A stretch of 7,085 bases of DNA from Deltaproteobacteria bacterium (GTDB lineage Bacteria > Desulfobacterota > Desulfarculia > Adiutricales > Adiutricaceae): positions 1-7,085 of the forward strand of contig JAIRNQ010000292.1 of NCBI GenBank assembly GCA_031257955.1, read 5' to 3'. The notes beneath the pieces were generated by a model, which ran no database searches, had not been told where the DNA came from, and worked only from the letters and a program-made list of their open reading frames with translations. Below are positions 1 to 5,878 of this stretch, in pieces (position 1 is the stretch's first letter; each line of letters opens with the position of its first letter). Made by a program: the position numbers and the translations under genes.

Positions 1-180
1 ACCGCACTTAATTACTGAGAGTGTCCCCCGGTTGGGAAGTCTTTCCAAAGAGCGAAGATACAGGCTGACACCTTGGCGGGCGGGCTAGGTACAGCCGCGG
101 GTTACGCGGAACTCGGCGCGCGGCAAGAGATACAGTGGCCAATAGGGAGAGTTAGCGTTATGAGTGATTTCTGGCCGTGA
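1..180. other. GC-rich, fold-prone segment without a recognised gene
   Basis: No reading frame here has a start, a ribosome site and protein-like content. One open frame enters from the left edge and stops at 86-88, but I do not recognise its 28 residues. The segment can fold: GTGTC (21-25) can pair with GACAC (67-71), enclosing a hairpin TTGGGAA/TTTCCAA (32-38 with 42-48, one G-T pair). CCGCG (95-99) can pair with CGCGG (105-109), and alternatively GCCGCG (94-99) can pair with CGCGGC (119-124). This could be a structured RNA, the end of a dispersed repeat, or decayed mobile DNA. I looked for cobalamin, TPP and Moco riboswitch cores, tmRNA and RNase P signatures and found no match. Confidence 0.3.
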
Positions 181-200
181 ACGGTTACATCTAATGGCCT

Positions 201-281
201 TAGATATTTGTGGACAAAAATTTTGAATATATTTTTTTAAATAAACTATTAACTGGACTGTGTAGACGATTAAAGCGATAA
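201..281 (+). promoter_or_regulatory. AT-rich leader and probable promoter region of the BchI-like gene
   Basis: The composition turns sharply AT-rich just before the chelatase ATPase gene. TGGACA (211-216) matches five of six bases of a sigma-70 -35 box. At the usual spacing the sequence is only a T/A-rich run (231-245) without a clear -10 hexamer. There is no Shine-Dalgarno-like sequence before the ATG at 282, only an A-rich stretch. The placement rests on composition and position, not on a strong motif match. Confidence 0.3.
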
Positions 282-1295
282 ATGAGTTATAATTACCCGT
301 TTCTGGCTCTCGTGGGCCAAGAGAAAATGAAAATAGCCTTAATTTTAGCCGTAATCAATCCGGCCTTGGGAGGGGTTTTAATACGGGGCGAGAAAGGGAC
401 GGCCAAGTCCACGGCCGTGAGGGCCCTGGCCGAGCTGCTGCCTGGGCAGAAGATAATTGAGGGCTGTAAGTTTGGCTGCGATCCGCTGGAGAGGGAGAAG
501 TGGTGCGATGAATGTCGGGAAAAATACGAGGCGACTGAGCCGGTGGAGGTGACCCGGCGTAGGCCATTGGTTGAGCTTCCCATAGGGGCCACCGAGGATA
601 GGCTTTTGGGCAGTTTAAATTTGGAACGGGCCATGGTCAAGGGCGAGAGCGTCTTTGAACCGGGGCTTTTGGCCGCCGCCAATAGGGGCCTTTTATACGT
701 GGACGAAGTGAACCTCTTGGATGATTTTTTGGTGGACGTTATATTGGACGCCGCCGCCATGGGGCAGAATTTTGTGGAACGAGAAGGCATGTCGGTTACG
801 CATCCGGCCCTCTTTACTTTGGTTGGCACGATGAATCCGGAGGAAGGCGAGCTTAGGCCACAGTTATTGGATCGTTTTGGCCTATGCGTTGAAGTTAAGG
901 GTTTGCTTAACCCCGATCAAAGGATAGAAGTGATTAATCAAAGGCTCCAATTTGAAAAAGATCCTAAAGGCTTCGTTGAGAAGTGGGCGGCAGAAGAAAA
1001 GAGGCTGGGGTTACGGATTGAGAAAGCTTCGGGTAGGCTGGATAGCGTGGAAGTGGACGACTCGGCTTTGGGGAGGGCGGTGGATATCTGCTTGAAGCTT
1101 GGCGTGGACGGCCACCGGGGCGATCTGACGGTAATCAAGACGGCCCTGACCCTTTCGGCCTGGGAAGGTAAGCCCATAGACGAAGAGACCATAATCGCGG
1201 CGGCCGAGTTGGCCCTTCCTCACCGGATGAGAAGAAAACCCTTCCAGGACGTTGATTTTAACGTAAGGGAAAGGCTGTTGGTGGCCTCGGAGTAA
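282..1295 (+). CDS. bchI: BchI/ChlI-family AAA+ ATPase (metal chelatase subunit I) with four-cysteine insert
   Basis: This is a complete 337-residue protein, the usual length of the I subunit of magnesium/cobalt chelatases. That subunit forms hexameric AAA+ rings and uses ATP to drive metal insertion into a tetrapyrrole by a large H/CobN-type subunit, with a D subunit as partner. Visible motifs: the N-terminal YPFLALVGQE typical of the family (5-14), Walker A GEKGTAKST (36-44), Walker B LLYVDEVNLL (137-146), sensor-1 region GTMNPEEGELRPQLLDRFG (182-200) with the likely arginine finger in LLDRF, and sensor-2-like GHRGD (277-281). Cys62, Cys66, Cys75 and Cys78 form a CxxxC-x8-CxxC insert that the classical bacteriochlorophyll BchI lacks, as far as I recall. 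Similar inserts occur in ChlI-like proteins linked to CobN cobaltochelatases, so cobalt insertion is as plausible as magnesium. The start is fixed because TAA directly precedes the ATG in frame. No partner subunit lies in the window. Confidence 0.93.
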   Translation: MSYNYPFLALVGQEKMKIALILAVINPALGGVLIRGEKGTAKSTAVRALAELLPGQKIIEGCKFGCDPLEREKWCDECREKYEATEPVEVTRRRPLVELPIGATEDRLLGSLNLERAMVKGESVFEPGLLAAANRGLLYVDEVNLLDDFLVDVILDAAAMGQNFVEREGMSVTHPALFTLVGTMNPEEGELRPQLLDRFGLCVEVKGLLNPDQRIEVINQRLQFEKDPKGFVEKWAAEEKRLGLRIEKASGRLDSVEVDDSALGRAVDICLKLGVDGHRGDLTVIKTALTLSAWEGKPIDEETIIAAAELALPHRMRRKPFQDVDFNVRERLLVASE

Positions 1296-1340
1296 GCCTA
1301 AGGCCGTTATGGACGAAGGCCAATATGGTCGAAGAGATTG

Positions 1341-1375
1341 AACGATAAAGCTCGCCTTTGGCGAGCTTTATCGTT
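1341..1375. terminator. Perfect 16-bp hairpin between convergent genes, probable bidirectional terminator
   Basis: AACGATAAAGCTCGCC (1341-1356) and GGCGAGCTTTATCGTT (1360-1375) are perfect reverse complements separated by TTT. The hairpin lies 45 bp after the stop of the BchI-like gene. Its right arm includes the first two bases, on the + strand, of the TPR gene's TAA stop codon (1374-1376). The position between convergent genes and the symmetrical stem fit a terminator used from both sides. Neither side has a long T-run after the stem. The only T-rich part, CTTTATCGTT, lies inside the arm, so termination efficiency is uncertain. Confidence 0.7.
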
Positions 1376-4300
1376 AGCTGAGGTTCCCCAGTTCTTGGTT
1401 GGCCACGTTCTGCCAGAGGGGGTCGGGCAGGGTGGCGATTATTTGGAGAACCGACCGATATTGGTCCTGAAGGCCCATGCGTTTATAGGCCCCGGCAATG
1501 GTGTAGAGCGATTCCCCGCTTACTTCTGGGGGACGGTTGACCAGGGCCAGATCGAAGTTTCTTTGGGCATCCTGGGAGCGTCCCAGCTCCTGGTAGACCT
1601 GGGCCACCTGAAGGTACTTGTCGAAGCGATCGCTTAGGTCCCCTTCGCCGTTTGGGGTCCGGCTTAAAAATTCCTCCATGGCCCCGGCCCAGTCTTCCAC
1701 CCTTCCTTCCTCAAGATACAATCCCAGAAGCAGATCCTGAACCGGCTTGGCGTTGTCCAGGCCCTCGTCGGCCACTATGCCCCGTTCGAGGGTGGCCAGG
1801 GCTTGGCCGTTGCGTCCGGCGGCCATCTCCACCCGAGTTTGGTCGAGGAAAGTCTCGCCGAACTGAGGGTTGGCCGTGAACTTGGAGCGGTAGATGTCGT
1901 AGAGGTTACCCACGTCGTCGACCCGGCCCATGATTTTGGCCAAGGCCACTTGGTCGAGAAGTACCTGGGCCTCTTGGGGGCTGTCGGGATAGTCCCGTCG
2001 ATAGCTGGCCAGGTCCTCATAGGCTTGCTGGGGGAGGCCCAGGCTGGTTTCGATGGAAGCCAGTTCCAGAATGACCTCCGGCCGATCTTGGCGCTGGGGG
2101 TAGTCGTCGATGAAGCGGTGGTAGTGGCCGATACCCTGTTGGTTCTGGCCTTCCCGGATCTCCATGCGGGCGGTGAGAAGGGTTAGCTCGGGTATCCTTT
2201 CGTCGTTGGGGTATACTTCCAAAAATTCATTCCAAGCTTCCAAGCCTTCCCGGTTGCGGCCAATGGCGAAGAGGTCTTTGGCTTTCTCGAGAAGCAGGTC
2301 CGGTTGCCGAGGATCGTCTGGGAATGTTTGCTCGAAGCGGTCGAGAATATCGAAGGCCATATCCTGGGCGTTAAGGTTTACCAAATCGTGGTATTGGGTT
2401 ACGTAGGCATCCCTGACCAATGGGTCATTGGGGTAAAGGCTTTCAAATTCGGCCATAACGGCCACGGCTTCCTCGGGCCGGTCGATGGCGATGAAATCTT
2501 TATACTCCATGGGGTAGGATTCTTTAGTCAGGGGATCGCCGGGATATTTGGTCCGTAGTTCAACCAGGGTGGCGGCGGCCTCGTCGGGCCGGTTGGAATC
2601 CATAAGTCGGCGGTAGGCGCTAAGGTAAGTGGCCGGGGTCTCCGGGTCCTGTGGGTACTCGGTTTGGAAGTACCTTAGGGTGTCCAGGCCGGGCTGGGTC
2701 AGGCCCAGGTTAAACTGTTCGGTGGCCCGATCGAGAATCATCTTGCGGGAACGGGGATCCTCCGGATAGAGCTGCCGGAATAGTTCTTCGTAACGGTAGG
2801 CGTCCGGCAGCCGATCGAGAGATCTGGCGTCGGCTATGGTGTCCACTATGGTTTGGGGCACCCTGGGGTCAGTGGGGAAGGCCATCCTAAAGTTGGAGAG
2901 CCGGTCCCAACTTTTTTCGTAACGTCGAAGCCGGCGGTCCATCTTGGATTGGGTCAGCATGTACTCGGGGCTAAGCTCGTCGTCGGGGTACTGGTCGCGG
3001 TAAGTGTCCATCAGGACCGAGGCTTGGTCATAGCGTTCTTTGTTTACCAGTATGTATATGGCGTCGGATAGGGCGGCTTGGCTTACCGGGGTCAGGGTAA
3101 GGACGGCCGGATCGTTTCTGAAGGTTAAGAGATCGGAGACGTTGCCGTCGGAGCTTTGGTTGGCCAAGAGCTTTTCGACTTTGGCCAATTCGGAATTTAC
3201 GTAATCCTCGGAATCGGGAAACTCTTCCAGGGTGCTTTTCAGCTGCCTAAAGGCGTCCATGGGCTTGCCGGTTTTGAGGGCCGCCTCTACTAGGGCCTGT
3301 TGGTCGGCCAGGCGTTTTTCCGGGGATTGGTTTTCGATAAATTTCCAGACCTCCAGGGCTCGGTCGTTTTGACCCATATTTTCGTAGGATTGGGCCAAGA
3401 GCCTCTTAAAGCGTAATAGATCCGGGCCTTCAAGGTAGGTCTCGTTGGCTTCGTTTAATTTATCCACCTGTTCGAATTGGCCCAAATCGAAGCGTTCCTG
3501 AGCTTCGTTCAATACCACCCGGCTGAGGATGGGTCTGGCTTCCTCGAAGAGAACGCCTTTGGGATACTTGGATACCAGCTCGGTCAGCCATTTTATAGCC
3601 TCGAAGTTTTCTCCGTCGGCCGCCTGGGCTTGGCCGATTTTAAGGTAAGCCAGCTGGAGGAGGGGAGATTCGGAGGCTTGGGAGATGATGTCGTCATACA
3701 TTTTTACCGTGGCTTGGCGTGCGCCCCATTCCAAGGCGTCAAATACCCGCTCGGGCGAAAAGAAGGCCCGCAGGGCACCCATATCGGCCAGACGGATTTG
3801 GCTGACCAAACCCCCGTCCCGGTCAGGGTAGCGTTCCCTGGCTACGTTAAAGAAACTGATGGCGTCGTTTTGGTTGTTCATCATCTGATAGGCGTTGCCG
3901 ATCCTGGCCAGCATGACATCGGCCTTGGGGTGGTTGGGCATCAAGTTCAAGGCGTGCTCAAGGAAGAGCACGGTAAGATCGGGCCGGTTCAGATAGGAAT
4001 AACTGTCGCCCAAGGCGTAGAGCATGTCCGGATAGAGCTGGTAAATATTGGGATCGAGGTTTAAGGCCATCCTAAATTTTTCGCAGGCCTGGCTGTAAAG
4101 GGTGTCCATATAGTCGGCCATGGCCTCCCGGACCAGGGCCAGTCGGCCAAAGGCCGAGGCCGTGCCCTTCTCCAACAGGGGCACCAAGGTCTTGCGGACG
4201 TCGTCGGTGAGGCCCATGGCCAGCTGCATATCGGCGGCCTTAAGGATGGATAGGGCCGTGTAGTTAGTGTCGGGGTAGTTTTCGGCGGCCAGTTTATAAA

Positions 4301-5189
4301 AGCCGGCGGCCTCGTTGGTGAAGTCCATGAGGCGGTTGGCCTCGCCGATCATGAAAGAGGCTCTGGGGGCGGTGAAGCTGTCGGGGAAGGCCTCGATGGC
4401 CAAGCGCCAGGCGTCGGTGGCGTTTACGAAGTTGTCGGGTAGACCCTTGGCGAAATAGGCGTCCCCAATTAAAAACCAGGCGGGATCGGCGTAGTGGTGG
4501 TTGGGATATTCATCCTTAAAGCGAATTAGTTTTTGAAGACCCGAATCGATATTGCCGTTGGTGAGATCCCTCATAGCCGACTGAACCAGCTGATCCTCCG
4601 GGCCCTGGTCGGGCGTCCCGACCATAAACAGAGAGAGGCCCCGGATCACTTCCTGAAATGTCGGTGGATGAAGCTGTAAGTCTTCCTCTGGCGTGAGGAT
4701 GGGCCGACCGGTTTCGTCCGTGATCGGGGTAGCTCCGTCCTGCTGCAAGTTTTTAAAATCTACCACGCAGGAGTAGGTGTCACGGCTCAAAAAATGCCTG
4801 ACCTCGAATTTGTTGGTGTTAAGGGTCACCCGGGCCACCAGCCTGTCGCCGTCCCGGTCTATGGAGACGCTTTTCACCAAAGCGTCGGTTGGCCCAGCCG
4901 TCTGACCGCCTGAATCCATGGGCCCAAAGTCCAAAAGAAAGGTGTCCACGTCGTCACGGCGCAAAATAACGTCTTGGATGTGGTCGTCGAAGGTAAAGAC
5001 CAACCGGGAGTATTCGTCCATGGTCCCGAGGGAGACGGTTTGGAGCGTATCGGCGGAAAGGGGGGCGGGCGGCCATGGGGACAAAAGTAAAGCCAGCAAA
5101 AGCGGAAGCCAAAAAATGGCCCGAAAGGGCCTGGGGAAGCGAAAACCCTTAAATAAAACGGATAAGGATGTTGCCGAACTGGCGCCCAT
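1374..5189 (-). CDS. Exported AMIN-domain protein with long TPR array (1271 aa)
   Basis: A complete gene for a large periplasmic scaffold-like protein. Residues 1-46 form a signal peptide: a basic n-region (KGFRFPRPFR), a hydrophobic core IFWLPLLLALLL (25-36) and a likely signal peptidase I site after PLSA (46). There is no lipobox cysteine, so it is probably soluble rather than a lipoprotein. Residues about 49-147 resemble an AMIN domain, with paired strands such as SRLVFTF, TFLLDFG and YSCVVDF. AMIN domains bring amidases and secretins such as PilQ to the cell wall. Residues about 200-1260 are helical TPR-type repeats of the YbgF/BamD style with [YF]P loops. From 734 to 1103 ten units recur at exactly 37 residues. 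No catalytic domain is visible, so a protein-protein scaffold in the envelope is the natural inference; partners are unknown. The ATG at 5189 has only a weak GGGA upstream, and no alternative ATG, GTG or TTG precedes the hydrophobic core in frame. Confidence 0.9.
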   Translation of the reverse strand: MGASSATSLSVLFKGFRFPRPFRAIFWLPLLLALLLSPWPPAPLSADTLQTVSLGTMDEYSRLVFTFDDHIQDVILRRDDVDTFLLDFGPMDSGGQTAGPTDALVKSVSIDRDGDRLVARVTLNTNKFEVRHFLSRDTYSCVVDFKNLQQDGATPITDETGRPILTPEEDLQLHPPTFQEVIRGLSLFMVGTPDQGPEDQLVQSAMRDLTNGNIDSGLQKLIRFKDEYPNHHYADPAWFLIGDAYFAKGLPDNFVNATDAWRLAIEAFPDSFTAPRASFMIGEANRLMDFTNEAAGFYKLAAENYPDTNYTALSILKAADMQLAMGLTDDVRKTLVPLLEKGTASAFGRLALVREAMADYMDTLYSQACEKFRMALNLDPNIYQLYPDMLYALGDSYSYLNRPDLTVLFLEHALNLMPNHPKADVMLARIGNAYQMMNNQNDAISFFNVARERYPDRDGGLVSQIRLADMGALRAFFSPERVFDALEWGARQATVKMYDDIISQASESPLLQLAYLKIGQAQAADGENFEAIKWLTELVSKYPKGVLFEEARPILSRVVLNEAQERFDLGQFEQVDKLNEANETYLEGPDLLRFKRLLAQSYENMGQNDRALEVWKFIENQSPEKRLADQQALVEAALKTGKPMDAFRQLKSTLEEFPDSEDYVNSELAKVEKLLANQSSDGNVSDLLTFRNDPAVLTLTPVSQAALSDAIYILVNKERYDQASVLMDTYRDQYPDDELSPEYMLTQSKMDRRLRRYEKSWDRLSNFRMAFPTDPRVPQTIVDTIADARSLDRLPDAYRYEELFRQLYPEDPRSRKMILDRATEQFNLGLTQPGLDTLRYFQTEYPQDPETPATYLSAYRRLMDSNRPDEAAATLVELRTKYPGDPLTKESYPMEYKDFIAIDRPEEAVAVMAEFESLYPNDPLVRDAYVTQYHDLVNLNAQDMAFDILDRFEQTFPDDPRQPDLLLEKAKDLFAIGRNREGLEAWNEFLEVYPNDERIPELTLLTARMEIREGQNQQGIGHYHRFIDDYPQRQDRPEVILELASIETSLGLPQQAYEDLASYRRDYPDSPQEAQVLLDQVALAKIMGRVDDVGNLYDIYRSKFTANPQFGETFLDQTRVEMAAGRNGQALATLERGIVADEGLDNAKPVQDLLLGLYLEEGRVEDWAGAMEEFLSRTPNGEGDLSDRFDKYLQVAQVYQELGRSQDAQRNFDLALVNRPPEVSGESLYTIAGAYKRMGLQDQYRSVLQIIATLPDPLWQNVANQELGNLS
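1881..2990 (-). repeat. Array of ten 37-residue TPR-like units inside the TPR protein
   Basis: In the encoded protein the loop motif [YF]P-x-D-P recurs with its aromatic residue at 734, 771, 808, 845, 882, 919, 956, 993, 1030 and 1067. Each interval is exactly 37 residues (111 bp). Typical loops read FPTDP, YPEDP, YPQDP, YPGDP, YPNDP and FPDDP. Canonical TPRs are 34 residues; 37-residue spacing is seen in YbgF/CpoB- and BamD-like repeats. The sequence between loops is strongly diverged, so this is an old duplication kept in register rather than a recent DNA repeat. Confidence 0.8.
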
Positions 5190-5208
5190 AAAACAATCCC
5201 AAAGTAAA

Positions 5209-5223
5209 GCGACTAAAAGCCCA
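5209..5223 (-). promoter_or_regulatory. Marginal sigma-54 -24/-12-like element before the TPR gene
   Basis: Read on the minus strand, TGG at 5223-5221 is followed by ten bases and then GC at 5210-5209. This gives the invariant GG-N10-GC of sigma-54 promoters and a T after the GC. The rest of the consensus is poor: TGGGCTT in place of TGGCACG, and TCGC in place of TTGC. It would start transcription only about 8 nt before the ATG at 5189, leaving almost no leader. An overlapping sigma-70 reading (TTGACC 5232-5227, TTTACT 5208-5203, 18-bp spacing) has the same short-leader problem. Chance matches to such a short core are common. Confidence 0.2.
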
Positions 5224-5247
5224 CCGGGTCAACTACTCAGACCGAAC

Positions 5248-5288
5248 GACCTCTCAAGTCGGTCTCAAAAATAGACCTCCCAAGTCGG
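5248..5288. repeat. Pair of near-identical 15-nt dyad-like direct repeats upstream of the TPR gene
   Basis: GACCTCTCAAGTCGG (5248-5262) and GACCTCCCAAGTCGG (5274-5288) differ at one base and are 26 bp apart start to start. The first 13 bases of each form a partial dyad, with GAC and a T on the left mirrored by an A and GTC on the right. The first copy also sits inside a longer inverted repeat, AGACCGA (5239-5245) with TCGGTCT (5259-5265). They lie 59-99 bp before the ATG of the TPR gene, a suitable place for activator or repressor binding sites. No protein is assigned to them from the sequence. Confidence 0.4.
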
Positions 5289-5461
5289 CCACTTTGGTCG
5301 GCTAGGCGGGAACGCCCAACCATTGAGCCGGCTTCGTTTCGACCGGGCCCGTAAGGCCGGACGAGTGGGGCCGGACGGCGAGCAAAGGTTCCCCTTTATT
5401 TATCGGCATATTGCCGGAAAAGTGAAGGGCTATCCGAACAAAAGCCGGCCAGTTTGGTCGG
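5282..5461. repeat. Two 20-nt direct repeats 160 bp apart
   Basis: AAGTCGGCCACTTTGGTCGG (5282-5301) and AAGCCGGCCAGTTTGGTCGG (5442-5461) match at 18 of 20 positions. They bracket a GC-rich stretch that itself contains GGCCGGACG twice (5355-5363 and 5369-5377). Only the two 20-nt ends are repeats; the enclosed 140 bp is unique within the window. They could be the ends of a decayed element or distant copies of a protein-binding site. Confidence 0.4.
5399..5426 (-). promoter_or_regulatory. Perfect dyad between promoter-like hexamers
   Basis: CGGCA-TAT-TGCCG (5404-5416) is a perfect 5-bp dyad with a 3-bp centre. On the minus strand TTCACT (5426-5421) and GATAAA (5404-5399) are 16 bp apart and each weakly resembles a sigma-70 -35 or -10 box, so the dyad would sit in the spacer like a repressor operator. 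This would give the TPR gene a leader of about 200 nt. The hexamers are poor matches, so the dyad is the only firm observation. Confidence 0.22.
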
Positions 5462-5723
5462 TGGAAAAACTCCTCAAAGGTTACAAGGTTATCCTGTGGT
5501 TTGGTTGCCCCGGGTTGTCGTTCTAGGACCAAGGGCCCAGGGCCAAAGGACGGGTACAGTGACCCGCTGACTTAACATGCAACGTGAATGCCAAAAAATA
5601 GCTTATCTTGATTATTTTTACTAAATTTGCGACAGCAAGTTATTGGCTTTGGCTAAGGTGAAGACTTTGATTAAGGTAAAGCGATATATGAAATACGCTA
5701 AATTATGAGTTATGATAGCGACT

Positions 5724-5758
5724 CAAAAAAGAATAATTTGGCTCTATTAAAGCCCAAA
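5724..5758 (-). terminator. Probable intrinsic terminator of the sigma-54 activator gene
   Basis: Read on the minus strand, TTTGGGCT (5758-5751) pairs with AGCCAAA (5743-5737), with one unpaired G and a 7-nt loop. The stem is followed by TTATTCTTTTTTG (5736-5724). A stem with a T-rich tail about 120 nt after the regulator's stop codon is the expected form and place of a Rho-independent terminator. The stem is short and has a bulge, so it may be of moderate strength. It would separate the regulator transcript from the TPR gene. Confidence 0.5.
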
Positions 5759-5820
5759 ACCACAAAGAAGGATAACTTTTTTGGGTTACGGTTCTGGGTC
5801 AGGGCCTGGCCAGAATGGTA

Positions 5821-5874
5821 GGGCGCCGGTGGGGTGTCAGTGGGGTGCCGCTAGGGGGGCAGTTGGGGCGCCGG
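5821..5874. repeat. G-rich block flanked by a 9-nt direct repeat, just after the regulator stop codon
   Basis: GGGCGCCGG occurs at 5821-5829 and again at 5866-5874, directly next to the regulator's stop (5879-5881). Between and overlapping them are four G-runs on the plus strand (5831-5834, 5842-5845, 5854-5859, 5865-5868) and an 11-nt step repeat of GTGGGGTG (5829-5836 and 5840-5847). The runs are 7, 8 and 5 bases apart, close to but just outside the usual G-quadruplex rule. In the regulator mRNA this block would be C-rich. Confidence 0.5.
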
Positions 5875-5878
5875 AAAG

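Larger units (their letters stand above)
5190..5878. other. 689-bp intergenic region without a supported gene
   Basis: The region has two parts. Positions 5190-5562 are GC-rich and carry direct repeats and dyads (5239-5301, 5355-5377, 5404-5416, 5442-5461). Positions 5563-5790 are AT-rich and contain a terminator-like hairpin for the upstream regulator gene. A G-rich repeat block lies at 5821-5874. Open frames of 67 aa (+, 5323-5526) and 76 aa (-, 5302-5532) overlap each other antisense, lack convincing ribosome sites and match no family I know. The length and repeats suggest regulatory DNA or a decayed insertion, and I cannot decide which. Confidence 0.5.

Noticed and set aside
2..88. Open frame entering from the left edge and ending at TAG 86-88, possibly a gene tail
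   Set aside because: Only 28 residues are visible, none recognisable. The other frames are equally uninformative, so calling a partial gene is not supported.
1..281. Cobalamin riboswitch upstream of a possible cobalt chelatase gene
   Set aside because: It would fit the biology, but the conserved B12-box and the CCGGTG-like core are not present on the plus strand.
3477..4064. 195-residue open frame on the plus strand
   Set aside because: It lies wholly antisense inside the TPR gene, has no family resemblance, and is explained by the GC-biased codon use of the real gene. The other open frames within the three main genes were rejected for the same reason.
5302..5532. 76-aa minus-strand and 67-aa plus-strand open frames in the intergenic region
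   Set aside because: They overlap antisense, have no good ribosome site and no recognisable motif. The repeats in this region make chance open frames likely.
282..5716. ATGAGTTATAAT at the BchI-like start (282-293) and ATGAGTTATGAT at 5705-5716
   Set aside because: A single 11-of-12 match between AT-rich stretches over 5 kb apart is likely by chance, and the flanks do not align.
5753..5785. Alternative hairpin CCCAAAA (5753-5759) with TTTTGGG (5779-5785)
   Set aside because: It has a 19-nt loop and only a short T-rich tail on the minus strand. The overlapping hairpin at 5724-5758 with a stronger T-tract is the better terminator.
5688..5821. A 6-codon frame (MKYAKL) overlapping by ATGA a 38-codon frame (MSYDSDSKK...), like a leader peptide pair
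   Set aside because: An AAGG lies 11 nt before the first ATG, but the second frame runs through the minus-strand terminator and the G-rich border, and no plus-strand gene follows for a leader to control.
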